From: Lachnoanaerobaculum umeaense
GTDB taxonomy: Bacteria > Bacillota > Clostridia > Lachnospirales > Lachnospiraceae
Direction of reading: 5' to 3'
Assembly (NCBI RefSeq): GCF_003589745.1
Contig: NZ_CP032364.1
Location: 930,001 to 994,000, forward strand
DNA: 64,000 nt
How positions within the stretch are numbered: position 1 is the stretch's first letter; the number at the start of each line of letters is the position of its first letter. The notes under the pieces are model-generated. The model made no database searches. It worked only from the letters and a program-made list of their open reading frames with translations, and was not told where the DNA came from. Shown piece by piece: positions 1 through 9,686 of this stretch. Made by a program: the position numbers and the translations under genes.

Positions 1-1
1 T

Positions 2-895
2 AAGGATGAAGAAGAGTTCAAGGGATTTTTGACATCAATAGGGGATTCTTTGGTATGTGTATCTGATGATGAAGTTGTGAAGGTGCATGTTCATACAAAT
101 GATCCGGGTCTTGCTATACAAAAAGGTTTGACCTTTGGTGAGCTGACAAATCTAAAGATTGACAATATGCGTGAAGAGCATAGAGAAAGAGTTATCAAGG
201 GAGTTGATAAAATACTTGAGACTCAGAACGAGAAAAAGAAGATGGGAGTTATAAGCGTAAGTGCAGGAAGTGGACTCACATCTATTTTTAAGGATATAGG
301 TGTGGATGTAGTGGTAGAAGGCGGTCAGACCATGAATCCAAGTACAGAGGATATCTTAAATGCTATTGACAATCTGAATGCAGAAACTATATATATATTG
401 CCAAATAATAAGAATATTATATTGGCGGCTGAACAGGCATCAAAGATAGTAGAAAACAAAAAGGTGGTAGTAATACCTACAAAGACTATACCGCAGGGTA
501 TTACTGCAATGATAAGTCTGTCTGAGGAAAGAAGTGTTGATGAAAATACAGAAAGCGCTAAGGAAGAGATTGCAAATGTAAAATCAGCACAGATTACATA
601 TGCTGTAAGAAATACTACTATAGATGATGTTGAAATACATGAAAATGATGTCATGGCATTGGGGGATGATGGAATAATAGGAGTAGATAAGAGCATAGAT
701 GGAGCAGTAGATAAGGCATTATCAAACATGGTTGATGAAACAAGCGAATTGGTAAGTCTTTATTATGGTGCTGATGTAAGCGAAGAAGATGCAAACAAGT
801 TATGTGATGAATTGGTTAGTAAGTATCAGAATGTAGAGTTTGAACTACATAATGGTGGACAGCCGGTTTACTATTATTTCATATCTGTAGAGTAA
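2..895 (+). CDS. fakA: FakA/YloV-type fatty acid kinase, C-terminal part (5' end outside window)
   Basis: The frame is open from base 2 and the true start lies upstream of the window. About 298 residues remain, roughly the second half of a family of about 550 residues. The conserved motif HVHTNDPG followed by GLTFGELTNLKIDNMREEH marks the middle domain of DAK2/DegV-associated kinases (YloV, FakA). In this family the missing N-terminal DhaL domain binds ATP and phosphorylates fatty acids bound to FakB (DegV) proteins, feeding acyl-phosphate to phospholipid synthesis. The C-terminal part seen here is the partner-binding region. It is followed by recG, a neighbourhood common in Firmicutes. The family call is firm; FakB partners are not in this window. 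Confidence 0.88.
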   Translation, partial: KDEEEFKGFLTSIGDSLVCVSDDEVVKVHVHTNDPGLAIQKGLTFGELTNLKIDNMREEHRERVIKGVDKILETQNEKKKMGVISVSAGSGLTSIFKDIGVDVVVEGGQTMNPSTEDILNAIDNLNAETIYILPNNKNIILAAEQASKIVENKKVVVIPTKTIPQGITAMISLSEERSVDENTESAKEEIANVKSAQITYAVRNTTIDDVEIHENDVMALGDDGIIGVDKSIDGAVDKALSNMVDETSELVSLYYGADVSEEDANKLCDELVSKYQNVEFELHNGGQPVYYYFISVE

Positions 896-903
896 GTGAG
901 TGT

Positions 904-940
904 AACTAGCTTGTCAAATCGTAGATTTGATGAGCTAGTT
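904..940. other. strong hairpin between fakA and recG
   Basis: Two 17-base arms (904-920 and 924-940) are complementary except for two central positions, with a 3-base GTA loop. The hairpin lies right after the fakA stop and 10 bases before the recG ribosome binding site. No T-run follows, so it is not a canonical intrinsic terminator. It may protect the fakA mRNA end or be a dispersed palindromic repeat; I saw no second copy in this window. Confidence 0.6.
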
Positions 941-961
941 AAAACTTTGTAAGGAGGTCGC

Positions 962-3013
962 TTGATAGATATATCTGTAAAAAATATGAAGGGTGTGGGA
1001 GCAAAAACAGCAGAATATTTGGATAAATTAGGTATAGGTACTATCAGGCAACTTCTAAAACACTATCCGATAAGATACTTAGAGTACAAGCCACCCACAA
1101 AAATTGCAGAGGTAAATAGGGACGAAGAGATAGTCATAAAGGCTACAATAAGCAAGAATATATCTCTTACCGGAAGCAATAAGAAAATAGCAACAACGAA
1201 GTTAACCGACTATATAGATGTAATAGATGTGATATGGTACAATTCACCTTATTTGAGGGCTACCTTAAAGCAGGGCGAAAGCTATGTCTTTGTAGGAAGA
1301 TTTTCAAAAAGGAGTAAAAACACATTAGAGCATCCGATTGTATATACAATAGAGGAATATGAAAAGAAAATAGGCGGATTTAAGCCGGTATATGCTCTAA
1401 CAGCCGGTATAAATAACAACGCAATGGAAAAGCTTATAAAACTAAGCTTTGATTATATTGATGATAAGGATTTTGAAGAATACTTACCACAGAGTATTTT
1501 GGAAAAGTTTCTGCTTGAGAGCAGAATATTGGCTATAAGAAATATTCACAGTCCAAAGAACAAGTCAAAACTTTTTGAGGCAAAAAAGAGATTGGCTTTT
1601 GATGATTTTTTTAGATTTTTATATGGTATGAATCTTCTTAAAAATAAAAGACTAAGAATAAAATCAAAAAATATAATATCTAATGAAGTCAGATATGTGG
1701 AAGAAATAAAAGCTGTCCTGCCATTTAATTTGACAAAATCACAGGAAAATGTGATAGAGGAAATTTTAAATGATATGTCAAGTGGGATAGTTACCAATAG
1801 ATTAGTACAAGGAGATGTAGGCTCGGGAAAAACAATAGTTGCACTGATTTGCTTATATCTGGCTGTAAAATCAGGATTTCAAGGTGTTGTAATGGTGCCT
1901 ACTGAAGTTTTGGCAAAACAGCACTTTAAATCAATGTCTGAGATTTTAAATAAACTTGAAAATCCACCCCAAATAGGAATATTAACAGGTTCTATGACAA
2001 AGAAAGAACATCTGATTGTCTATGAAAAAATAGAAAAAGGAGAAATAGATATTGTTATAGGTACACATGCTCTGTTAGTGGAAAATGTAAAGTTTAAAAA
2101 ACTTGGATTAGTTGTGACAGATGAACAACATAGATTTGGAGTAAGGCAAAGAAGCACTCTTTCAGATAAGGGAGAGGATGTGCATGTACTTGTAATGTCT
2201 GCGACTCCAATACCCAGAACACTTGCAATCATACTTTACGGTGATTTGGATATCTCTACAATTGAAACTAAGCCGGTGGGAAGACTTCCTATAAAAAATG
2301 CTGTAATTACAGAAGAAGACAGGGAAAAAGCCTACAAACATATATTATTAGAGATAAAAAAAGGACATCAGTCATATATAATATGTCCAATGGTGGAGGA
2401 AAGTGAAAATATAGAAGCAGAAAATGTCTTAGACTATGGTAAGAAAATTGCAGATAAATTTTCACAAAATTGTAAGGTTGAAGTGTTGCATGGGCGAATG
2501 CATCAAAAAGAAAAAGATGATATAATGTCTCGGTATTTAAATAAGGAGATAGATATCTTAGTATCTACAACAGTTATTGAAGTAGGTGTGGATGTACCAA
2601 ATGCTACGGTTATTATGATTGAAAATGCTGAACGGTTTGGACTTGCAACTTTACACCAGCTTCGAGGTAGAGTCGGCAGAAGTGAATTACAATCATATGC
2701 TATCTTTGTTAGGACTTCTAATTCCAATATTGCAAAAAAGAGATTGGAAATAATAGGAAATTCAAATGATGGATTCTATATTGCATCCAGAGATTTGGTT
2801 TTACGAGGTCCGGGAGAGCTTTTCGGTTTGGCACAAAGCGGTGAACTGGATTTTGGCATTGCAGATATATACAATGATAATGATATATTTGATATGGCAA
2901 AAAAAGCTGTAGATATGATACAGTGTGGGGACATGGGAGATGAGGAAATGGAAAAGCTTGAGATAAAAATAAATAACTACATGGATTTGCATTATAAAAA
3001 GTTAGCACTTTGA
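962..3013 (+). CDS. recG: ATP-dependent DNA helicase RecG
   Basis: The 683-residue protein has the normal length for RecG, which reverses stalled replication forks and processes branched DNA. Residues 1-150 form the wedge/OB region, and the helicase core follows. Walker A GDVGSGKT is at 284-291, the RecG-type DEQH box at 387-390 (followed by RFGVRQR), and QLRGRVGR in the last helicase motif. The start is TTG, chosen because AAGGAGG lies at 951-957, a 4-base spacing from it, and the protein begins as expected (IDISVKNMKGVG). The next gene starts 10 bases later, so they probably share a transcript. Confidence 0.97.
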   Translation: MIDISVKNMKGVGAKTAEYLDKLGIGTIRQLLKHYPIRYLEYKPPTKIAEVNRDEEIVIKATISKNISLTGSNKKIATTKLTDYIDVIDVIWYNSPYLRATLKQGESYVFVGRFSKRSKNTLEHPIVYTIEEYEKKIGGFKPVYALTAGINNNAMEKLIKLSFDYIDDKDFEEYLPQSILEKFLLESRILAIRNIHSPKNKSKLFEAKKRLAFDDFFRFLYGMNLLKNKRLRIKSKNIISNEVRYVEEIKAVLPFNLTKSQENVIEEILNDMSSGIVTNRLVQGDVGSGKTIVALICLYLAVKSGFQGVVMVPTEVLAKQHFKSMSEILNKLENPPQIGILTGSMTKKEHLIVYEKIEKGEIDIVIGTHALLVENVKFKKLGLVVTDEQHRFGVRQRSTLSDKGEDVHVLVMSATPIPRTLAIILYGDLDISTIETKPVGRLPIKNAVITEEDREKAYKHILLEIKKGHQSYIICPMVEESENIEAENVLDYGKKIADKFSQNCKVEVLHGRMHQKEKDDIMSRYLNKEIDILVSTTVIEVGVDVPNATVIMIENAERFGLATLHQLRGRVGRSELQSYAIFVRTSNSNIAKKRLEIIGNSNDGFYIASRDLVLRGPGELFGLAQSGELDFGIADIYNDNDIFDMAKKAVDMIQCGDMGDEEMEKLEIKINNYMDLHYKKLAL

Positions 3014-3023
3014 TAGGAGTAGT

Positions 3024-4595
3024 ATGTCTGAGAATAAACAACAACCTAAAAAAAGAGGTAAGAAAGAGAAAAAAGGAAATAAGTTCGCCCTTGGTTTTGT
3101 ATTGGTCGGTATTGTAGTAATTGTAGGCGCATATACAGTTAAGGCGAATACATATAGAACAAAGTTTTTTCCAAATACAGTAATTAACGGTATAGATGCT
3201 TCTGAGAAAACTGTAGAAGAAGTAAGACAGGTTATGTCAGATCAAATAGACAATTTTGAAAGTACAATAAAGTCAAGGGATAACAATGCTGAAATAATAA
3301 AGGGTAGAGATGTAGGTCTGGCCTTTGTAGAGGATTCCTCACTGGAGGAATTGCTAAAAGAACAAAATAGCATGGCATGGATTACCAATATGAATGATAA
3401 AAAGGATCTGAAGATAAATTCTTCATTTAAAGTGGATCCTGAAAAGTTTGAAACCACGGTATCAAAACTTAGAGCATTGGATGAAACTAAGTTTATTCAA
3501 CCTGAAGATGCAAAGATTTCAGAGTTTGTTCAAGGCTCAGGATATTCTATAATTCCTGAGGTAGAGGGTAATGCACTTGATATTGATAAGGCTAAGGAAT
3601 ATATAAAGAGTCAGCTCTTGGTTTTGAACAACGATATAAATCTTGACTTTGAGGATAATGATATATATATCAGACCGGCAAAAAGGTCAGATGATCCGAC
3701 TCTTAATCTTACACTCAATAATTTGAATAAGTATATATCTGCAAGGATTTCATATGAGAAGCTTAATGTATTAAATGGTGACACTATACATAAGTGGTTG
3801 ACTGTGAATAATGATGGCTCTGTTAGTATATCAGATGAGGGAATATCATCATTTGTAAAGACTATAGCAAGTGCCTATAATACTTCAGGAAAGTCAAAAA
3901 CTTTAAAGACTTCATATGGTCCTACAGTTACTATTACCGGAGGCACATATGGCTGGAAGGTAGATGAAGAAAAAGAAAAGGCTACTATCAGATCTCTTAT
4001 AGAAGCCGGAGAAACTACAACAAGGGAACCTGAGTTTTCAAGGAAAGCGGCATCACATGGAAGTAATGACTATGGTAATTCATATGTGGAATTAAACTTG
4101 ACAGCCCAGCACTTGTTTGTAATAAAAAATGGAACTAAAGTTCTTGAAAGTGATTTCGTATCCGGAAATGTTTCAAGAAACTGGACTACACCTCCGGGTG
4201 CATTTCCACTTACATATAAAACAAGAAACGCAACTTTAAAGGGTGAGGGATATTCAACACCTGTAAGCTATTGGATGCCTTTTAACGGAGGTATAGGTTT
4301 CCATGATGCTCCATGGAGAAGTGCATTTGGTGGACAAATATATAGGACATCAGGTTCACATGGTTGTATAAATTTACCTCCTGCCATAGCAAAACAATTA
4401 TATGAATATGTGGATATAGGCTTCCCGGTATTATGTTATAATTTAGAGGCAGCACCTGCTACACCGGCTCCGGAAGAGACAACAGCTGCAGGTGAAAGCA
4501 CCGGTGCCGGTACCGAAAGTACTGTAGAGGAAACTGTAGAACCTATTACAGTTGTAGGAGATGATAATAAACCTACTGTTGAAATAGGGCAGTAA
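3024..4595 (+). CDS. membrane-anchored L,D-transpeptidase with PG-binding domains
   Basis: This 523-residue protein begins with a Lys-rich cytoplasmic stretch and one membrane segment (about residues 22-40). Two peptidoglycan-binding-like modules follow, then a YkuD catalytic domain (about 350-475). The active-site signature SHGCINL places the nucleophile Cys at 448, with upstream HDAPWR. Such enzymes make 3-3 cross-links in peptidoglycan outside the membrane. The C-terminal 45 residues are a low-complexity tail rich in Thr, Glu, Pro and Ala, unlikely to be folded. AGGAG precedes the ATG. The acceptor substrate cannot be told from sequence. Confidence 0.93.
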   Translation: MSENKQQPKKRGKKEKKGNKFALGFVLVGIVVIVGAYTVKANTYRTKFFPNTVINGIDASEKTVEEVRQVMSDQIDNFESTIKSRDNNAEIIKGRDVGLAFVEDSSLEELLKEQNSMAWITNMNDKKDLKINSSFKVDPEKFETTVSKLRALDETKFIQPEDAKISEFVQGSGYSIIPEVEGNALDIDKAKEYIKSQLLVLNNDINLDFEDNDIYIRPAKRSDDPTLNLTLNNLNKYISARISYEKLNVLNGDTIHKWLTVNNDGSVSISDEGISSFVKTIASAYNTSGKSKTLKTSYGPTVTITGGTYGWKVDEEKEKATIRSLIEAGETTTREPEFSRKAASHGSNDYGNSYVELNLTAQHLFVIKNGTKVLESDFVSGNVSRNWTTPPGAFPLTYKTRNATLKGEGYSTPVSYWMPFNGGIGFHDAPWRSAFGGQIYRTSGSHGCINLPPAIAKQLYEYVDIGFPVLCYNLEAAPATPAPEETTAAGESTGAGTESTVEETVEPITVVGDDNKPTVEIGQ

Positions 4596-4605
4596 TAGGT
4601 GAGCA

Positions 4606-5160
4606 ATGAGAGTTATTTCAGGAACTGCCGGAAGTTTAATATTGAAGACACCAAAGGGAGACTCTACAAGACCAACTACAGACAAGATTAAAGAAACTTT
4701 ATTCAATATAATTTCAAATGAATTGTATGATGCCACTTTCCTGGATTTATTTGCAGGAAGTGGCGGAATAGGTATAGAGGCTTTAAGTAGGGGTGCAAAA
4801 GAAGCTTACTTTTGTGATATTGATAGAGAAGCTATAGAATGCATAAGACAAAATCTTATACATACTAAGTTGATAGATAGAGCTACGATTCTAAAGGGAA
4901 GCTATGAAGCAAATTTGGAAAAGCTGAAGAATCTTGGTAAAAGATTCGATATTGTTTTTATTGATCCACCATATCAAAAGGGCTTTGAGGATAAATGTCT
5001 GGAGATTTTGATAAATTCCACATTGATTGATGAGCATACATTAGTTATAATTGAAGAAGATTTTAAGACTGATACAACACATTTATCAAAGGATTGGTAT
5101 ATAGATAAGGTCAAAGAGTATAAGTCTAATAAACACATTTTTATACATAAGCGAGGGTGA
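4606..5160 (+). CDS. rsmD: 16S rRNA (guanine966-N2)-methyltransferase RsmD
   Basis: The 184-residue protein has the full RsmD pattern: N-terminal RVISGTAGS and [15 protein letters not shown], the SAM-binding [14 protein letters not shown] loop from residue 47, and the catalytic DPPY motif at 120-123. RsmD methylates G966 of 16S rRNA on the small subunit. The ATG has AGGTGAG upstream. The stop lies just before coaD, with which rsmD is paired in most Firmicutes, so co-transcription is likely. Confidence 0.96.
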   Translation: MRVISGTAGSLILKTPKGDSTRPTTDKIKETLFNIISNELYDATFLDLFAGSGGIGIEALSRGAKEAYFCDIDREAIECIRQNLIHTKLIDRATILKGSYEANLEKLKNLGKRFDIVFIDPPYQKGFEDKCLEILINSTLIDEHTLVIIEEDFKTDTTHLSKDWYIDKVKEYKSNKHIFIHKRG

Positions 5161-5162
5161 CT

Positions 5163-5666
5163 ATGGCTAAAGCTATTTATCCGGGGAGTTTTGATCCTAT
5201 TACTAACGGACACATTGATATTATTGAGAGATCTGCAAAAATGTTTGACAAGGTCATTGTGGGAGTTTTGATCAACTATACTAAAGATCCGCTTTTTACA
5301 CCATCTGAGAGAGTAGATATGATAAGAGGGGTAATAGGACATTTACCAAATGTTGAGGTTTTAGAATTTGACGGACTATTGGTGGATTTTGCTAAAGAAC
5401 AAAATTGTAATATTTTGGTCAGAGGGCTTAGAGTTATAACTGATTTTGAATATGAATTACAGTTAGCTCAGACAAATAAAATAATTGCACCTAATTTAGA
5501 GACTGTTTTTCTTAGTACAAACTTGAAGTATTCATATCTAAGTTCAAGTATTGTAAAAGAAATAGCGGTATATAATGGTGATATCAGTCATTTTGTAAGA
5601 GAAGAGATAAGAGAAAAGATTATGGAAAGACTGACTGAAAAAGGTTTGAGGAGAGACCATGAGTAG
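5163..5666 (+). CDS. coaD: phosphopantetheine adenylyltransferase
   Basis: CoaD joins 4'-phosphopantetheine and ATP to make dephospho-CoA, the penultimate step of CoA synthesis. The protein begins [21 protein letters not shown] with the nucleotidyltransferase motif TNGH at residues 14-17, and has the C-terminal [12 protein letters not shown] motif. About 167 residues is normal. An upstream GTG at 5157 would add two residues, but the ATG at 5163 is better placed after the GAGGG at 5153-5157. It follows rsmD directly and overlaps the next gene by 8 bases. Confidence 0.97.
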   Translation: MAKAIYPGSFDPITNGHIDIIERSAKMFDKVIVGVLINYTKDPLFTPSERVDMIRGVIGHLPNVEVLEFDGLLVDFAKEQNCNILVRGLRVITDFEYELQLAQTNKIIAPNLETVFLSTNLKYSYLSSSIVKEIAVYNGDISHFVREEIREKIMERLTEKGLRRDHE

Positions 5667-6324
5667 AATTGAACAGGTAATAACAGAGATAGAGGAGTTT
5701 GTAGATAATTGTAAAACTGCTACACTATCCAATTCTATAATAAAAGTAAATAAAGAAGAACTTAAGGCGTTATTGGACGAATTGAGGCAGGAAATACCTG
5801 AAGAAGTTGCGGCATCACAAAAGATAATCAGCAATCAAGAAGATATAATGATGGCAGCTAAAAACAAGGCAGAAAAGAATTTAATGGATGCTAAGCTTGA
5901 GGCTGACAGGATAAATGAAGAAGCAAAAAGAAGAGCTGATGCTATTATACTAAGTGCAAAAAAAGAGTCTGATGTCATAATGGCGGAGGCAAATAAGCTG
6001 AAATCTCAACTTGTAAATGAGAATCAAATCATGCAAACAGCATATGAAGAATCTGATAAGATAAAACAGTATGCAAGTATGGAAGCTAATAGAATTGTAT
6101 ATGAGGCAGTAAATGAGGCGAACAACATAAGAAAGTCGTCTATTGCTTATGCGGATGATCTGCTTCAAAGTATTAGGGAAATAATTTCAGGTACTATGCG
6201 TGACAGCCAAAATAAATTCAACCAGTATGTGAATTCATTGCAATCATATACAGATGAAATAGATAAAAACAGAAGGGAACTTGAAGTTAGTATTGTTCCG
6301 GTAAATCCAAACACAGGGGAATAA
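5659..6324 (+). CDS. conserved coiled-coil protein downstream of coaD (DivIVA/ATPase-subunit-like)
   Basis: The 221 residues are almost entirely helical. A long Ala/Glu/Lys-rich region (about 60-205) with heptad-like spacing resembles DivIVA-type or V-ATPase subunit H-like coiled coils. Genes of this type commonly follow rsmD-coaD in Lachnospiraceae and are often labelled ATPase, but no Walker motif is visible, so I do not accept enzymatic activity. The start overlaps coaD by 8 bases, indicating translational coupling. A terminator follows. A structural role near the membrane or division site is only a guess. Confidence 0.75.
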   Translation: MSRIEQVITEIEEFVDNCKTATLSNSIIKVNKEELKALLDELRQEIPEEVAASQKIISNQEDIMMAAKNKAEKNLMDAKLEADRINEEAKRRADAIILSAKKESDVIMAEANKLKSQLVNENQIMQTAYEESDKIKQYASMEANRIVYEAVNEANNIRKSSIAYADDLLQSIREIISGTMRDSQNKFNQYVNSLQSYTDEIDKNRRELEVSIVPVNPNTGE

Positions 6325-6328
6325 TTTC

Positions 6329-6358
6329 GGGGCTGTTGCTTGCAACAAGCCCTTTTTT
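6329..6358 (+). terminator. intrinsic terminator of the recG-coaD run
   Basis: The stem GGGCTGTTGC pairs with GCAACAAGCCC (one bulged A), with a 2-base loop, and is followed by six T. It begins a few bases after the stop of the coiled-coil gene and separates it from the methyltransferase gene. Confidence 0.9.
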
Positions 6359-6389
6359 GCGTAATAACTAATTTAATATTGAGGTATAT

Positions 6390-7790
6390 ATGATACAGGA
6401 AAAGGATTTACCAATAGGCTATAAAACTGCTATGAAAGATCTTCTAAAGGAAGATTATGATGCATATATCCGGTCTTTAGATGAAAAGCCATATGTGGGT
6501 ATAAGAACAAATTTGCTGAAATTGACTCCGGAGAGACTTAAAGAAATTTTGGATAGAGATTTTATAAGTATACCATGGGTGGAGGAAGGTTTTTATTTTG
6601 AAGAAGAAAAGGGTGTACTGACAACATCAACATTAAGCGAAGATGATAAGATAAAAAGTATTTCTAAGAATCCATACTATTTTGCAGGACTTTATTATAT
6701 ACAGGAACCTTCGGCTATGACACCTGCAATGATGGCAGGAATAAAACCTGGAGATAAGGTTTTAGATCTTTGTGCTGCACCGGGAGGAAAATCCACACAG
6801 GCGGCATCATACCTAAAGGGTGAAGGTCTATTAGTTTCAAATGATTTTTCTGCATCCAGAGTAAAGGCATTACAAAAAAATATTGAGGTAAGTGGAATTG
6901 ACAATGTTCTTATAACCAATGAAGACCCTAAGAATTTATCCAAGATATATATTGAGTATTTTGATAAAATAATAGTAGATGCCCCATGCTCAGGTGAAGG
7001 AATGTTTAGAAGAGATAGTGCAGTTTTTAAGGCGTATCTTAGCAGAGGACCAAAATTTTTCACCGGATTACAGGTCAGTATACTAAATGAGGCTGCAAAA
7101 ATGTTAAAACCCGGTGGTACACTTGTTTATTCTACATGCACTTATTCTAAGATAGAGGATGAAGGAAGTTTATTGGAATTTTTAGAAATCCATAAAGAAT
7201 TTTATATAGATAAAATAAAAGCTGATTATGGATTTGAAGAGTCAAGAGATCTGCCTGGTACAATAAGACTTTTTCCACATAAGATAAAAGGTGAGGGGCA
7301 TTTTGTTGCAAGACTGAAAAAAGAAAACAGGGTTGTAGAGGAAAATAAAGAAAAACCAAAAAAGAAAAAAAAATCACCAAAACTGGCAGAGGAATTGGTA
7401 GAGTTTCTAAGTAAAATAAAACGAGATTGGGATTATGAAAGAATCTTTATAAATAAGAACTACGCATATTACCTTCCAAAAGATGCATTGATTGATAAAA
7501 GTCTGCACTATATAAGAACAGGACTACTTCTAGGAGAAATCAAAAAGAATAGATTTGAGCCATTTCAGGCACTTGCAATGAATATAAAGTTTGAAGAATG
7601 GGACAATCCACTTAATCTGACTGCCACAGATGAAAGAGTAATCAGATATCTAAAAGGTGAAACTATAGAGGCTGATGATGAGTACAATGGTATCAGACTT
7701 GTATGTGTGGATGGCTTTTCGCTTGGCTTTGTAAAACAAAATAAAAGAAGTTGCAAAAATAAATATTATCAAGGCTGGAGATGGATGTAA
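6390..7790 (+). CDS. rsmF: RsmF/YebU-type 16S rRNA m5C methyltransferase
   Basis: The 466-residue protein belongs to the NOL1/NOP2/Sun family. The SAM site DLCAAPGGKST is at about 126-136. The two catalytic Cys motifs are DAPCSGEGMFRRD and STCTYSKIEDE. A Lys-rich linker (about 325-335) leads into the RsmF-type C-terminal domain, which bears a PUA-like end. The enzyme methylates C5 of a cytosine in 16S rRNA; the exact position is not determined by sequence. The ATG at 6390 follows GAGG. It overlaps the next gene by one base (TAATG). Confidence 0.9.
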   Translation: MIQEKDLPIGYKTAMKDLLKEDYDAYIRSLDEKPYVGIRTNLLKLTPERLKEILDRDFISIPWVEEGFYFEEEKGVLTTSTLSEDDKIKSISKNPYYFAGLYYIQEPSAMTPAMMAGIKPGDKVLDLCAAPGGKSTQAASYLKGEGLLVSNDFSASRVKALQKNIEVSGIDNVLITNEDPKNLSKIYIEYFDKIIVDAPCSGEGMFRRDSAVFKAYLSRGPKFFTGLQVSILNEAAKMLKPGGTLVYSTCTYSKIEDEGSLLEFLEIHKEFYIDKIKADYGFEESRDLPGTIRLFPHKIKGEGHFVARLKKENRVVEENKEKPKKKKKSPKLAEELVEFLSKIKRDWDYERIFINKNYAYYLPKDALIDKSLHYIRTGLLLGEIKKNRFEPFQALAMNIKFEEWDNPLNLTATDERVIRYLKGETIEADDEYNGIRLVCVDGFSLGFVKQNKRSCKNKYYQGWRWM

Positions 7791-8488
7791 TGATTGTCAG
7801 AGTTGATAAAATTCTCTCAGAATTGGGGTTTGGAAGCCGTCAGGATATAAAAAAATATGTCAAGGCCGGAAGAATAATGATAAATGAAAGTATAGTAAAA
7901 AAATCAGAAGAAAAGCTTAATAGTGAAAAAGATATACTGTATTTTGATAAAAAAGTTGTGGAGGTTGAAGAATTTGAGACATATGTTTTATATAAACCTT
8001 CAGGCTTTGTTTGTGCTACAAATGACAATGTACACAGAACTGTTATGGAACTTATAGACTCAAAAAGAAAGAATATAGTACCGGTTGGAAGGCTTGATTT
8101 GGATACAGAGGGCATATTAATACTGACAAATGATGGAAATCTAAACCATAGATTGGTTTCACCAGCTTCACATGTGGATAAAACTTATTATGCAATCTTT
8201 GATGGAAAAATTGTAGACAATGCTATAGAAAAGACAAATATTGGCCTGGATATAGGTGAGGGCGAAGTATCTAAACCTGCAAAGCTTGAGATTATATCAG
8301 AAAATGAGTTAATACTTACAATACATGAGGGTAAATTTCACCAGGTAAAGAGAATGGTAAAAGCATTGGGAGCTGAGGTGACATATCTAAAAAGAATTGC
8401 TTTTGGTGGATTGAGATTGGATGATTTAAAGCTTGAAAAGGGAGAGAGTAGAAAATTAACAGAAAACGAATTGGAAATATTAAAGTAA
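7790..8488 (+). CDS. RsuA/RluB/RluE-family pseudouridine synthase
   Basis: The protein has an N-terminal S4 RNA-binding domain (VRVDKILSELGFGSRQDIKKYVKAG region) and the catalytic motif GRLDLDTEG with Asp at 103. It isomerises a uridine in rRNA. I place the start at the ATG at 7790, 9 bases after GGAG (7777-7780) and overlapping the previous stop. An ATG at 7781 would add three residues. About 232 residues fits RsuA better than RluB. Which rRNA site it modifies cannot be decided here. Confidence 0.92.
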   Translation: MIVRVDKILSELGFGSRQDIKKYVKAGRIMINESIVKKSEEKLNSEKDILYFDKKVVEVEEFETYVLYKPSGFVCATNDNVHRTVMELIDSKRKNIVPVGRLDLDTEGILILTNDGNLNHRLVSPASHVDKTYYAIFDGKIVDNAIEKTNIGLDIGEGEVSKPAKLEIISENELILTIHEGKFHQVKRMVKALGAEVTYLKRIAFGGLRLDDLKLEKGESRKLTENELEILK

Positions 8489-8508
8489 TAAAAAGATATA
8501 GGTAGGAT

Positions 8509-9153
8509 ATGATAAAAAATATAGAGGCATGTATATTCGATCTGGATGGCACATTAGTAGACTCTATGTGGATGTGGCCTGAAATTGACAGAGAATATTT
8601 AGGAAGATTTGGAATAGAATATGATGACAATTTAAAAAATGAAATAGATGGAATAAGTTTTCATGAAACTGCGGTCTATTTCAAAAATAAATTTGATATA
8701 GATGACAGTATAGAAGAAATCTGTAAGGATTGGGAGAATATGGCACTTGATAAGTATAAGTATGAAGTGAAGGAAAAGCCCGGTTGTGTAAGATTTTTAG
8801 AACATCTAAAGTCAAAAGGTATTACAATGGGTATTGCCACAAGTAATAATAGAACTATGGTGGAAGCGGTTCTCGGATCTTTAAATATGAGACATTATTT
8901 TGATGCTATTATTACATCTGATGAAGTAAAAAAAGGTAAGCCGGCACCGGATATTTATCTACAAACTGCAAAAGAACTTGGAGTTATGCCACATAAATGT
9001 CTTGTATTTGAGGATGTAGTGGCAGGTATAAAAGCCGGAAAGTCGGCAGGAATGAAGGTATGTGCCATTGAAGATGATTTTTCAAGAGAAGTTAGGCAAA
9101 AGAAAAAGGAGTTGTCAGACTATTATATAGACGACTATAGGGAATTGCTATGA
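8509..9153 (+). CDS. HAD-superfamily hydrolase, beta-phosphoglucomutase-like
   Basis: This 214-residue protein has the HAD motif I DLDGT with catalytic Asp at 11 and 13, motif II ATSNN, motif III Lys in KKGKPAPDIYL, and motif IV FEDVVAGI. The alpha-helical cap between motifs I and II marks subfamily IA (phosphoglycolate phosphatase / beta-phosphoglucomutase type). The substrate is probably a small phosphorylated metabolite and cannot be named. The stop overlaps the next gene by 4 bases. Confidence 0.9.
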   Translation: MIKNIEACIFDLDGTLVDSMWMWPEIDREYLGRFGIEYDDNLKNEIDGISFHETAVYFKNKFDIDDSIEEICKDWENMALDKYKYEVKEKPGCVRFLEHLKSKGITMGIATSNNRTMVEAVLGSLNMRHYFDAIITSDEVKKGKPAPDIYLQTAKELGVMPHKCLVFEDVVAGIKAGKSAGMKVCAIEDDFSREVRQKKKELSDYYIDDYRELL

Positions 9154-9686
9154 TAAAGAAAAAAGGGGAGTATGGGTATAGAAAATATTTTAAAATAAAG
9201 AATGGAATAATGATAGGATTCTTTATTTTTATTATTCTTTTACTCTTTATAGCTTCAAAGAACACTAAGGTAGAGGTTTCAAGGATTCTATTGGTGTCTT
9301 CAATACTTATGGTACTGCCCATGGCAAATCTTTTAGCACCATTTTTGGTAGTATTTAAGTATAACTCTATTGAGTACGACAGAGTAAAAGACTTTTTGGG
9401 AGATAAACATTTTCTGTTTGATATAATTCTTACTATGAAGGAGCAGGTAATGCCCTTAGATATTATATATATCGAAGATGAAAAAATATTTGCACTGCTT
9501 TCAAATAAGGCAAATAAAAAGAAGACAGAAGATTTTATTAAAGAGAGAATGAAAATAGGTGGCATAAATGTTACAGCAAAGGTCTGTGATAATTTCAATG
9601 AGTTGAGTAAATTTATTCAAGCTACCAAACAGGATGATAAAAATTTGGAAGAGATTAGGGCAATCTTAAAAAGCCTTTCAGTATAA
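9150..9686 (+). CDS. unrecognised two-helix membrane protein
   Basis: I do not recognise a family. The 178 residues begin with a basic stretch, then two hydrophobic segments (about 18-36 and 47-70), then a soluble, Lys-rich C-terminal domain of about 105 residues, probably cytoplasmic. It overlaps the HAD gene (ATGA) and touches the following pseudouridine synthase gene (TAATG), so it is translationally coupled within this operon. Confidence 0.7.
   Translation: MIKKKGEYGYRKYFKIKNGIMIGFFIFIILLLFIASKNTKVEVSRILLVSSILMVLPMANLLAPFLVVFKYNSIEYDRVKDFLGDKHFLFDIILTMKEQVMPLDIIYIEDEKIFALLSNKANKKKTEDFIKERMKIGGINVTAKVCDNFNELSKFIQATKQDDKNLEEIRAILKSLSV

Noticed and set aside
325..729. 134-codon minus-strand ORF within the FakA gene
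   Set aside because: It is a shadow of the coding strand, Ser/Ile-rich and without family resemblance. The same applies to other long antisense ORFs such as 17686-18243, 44543-45100 and 50593-51084.
5659..6324. ATPase activity for the coiled-coil protein after coaD
   Set aside because: No Walker A or B motif is present; the label in databases seems to come from coiled-coil similarity.
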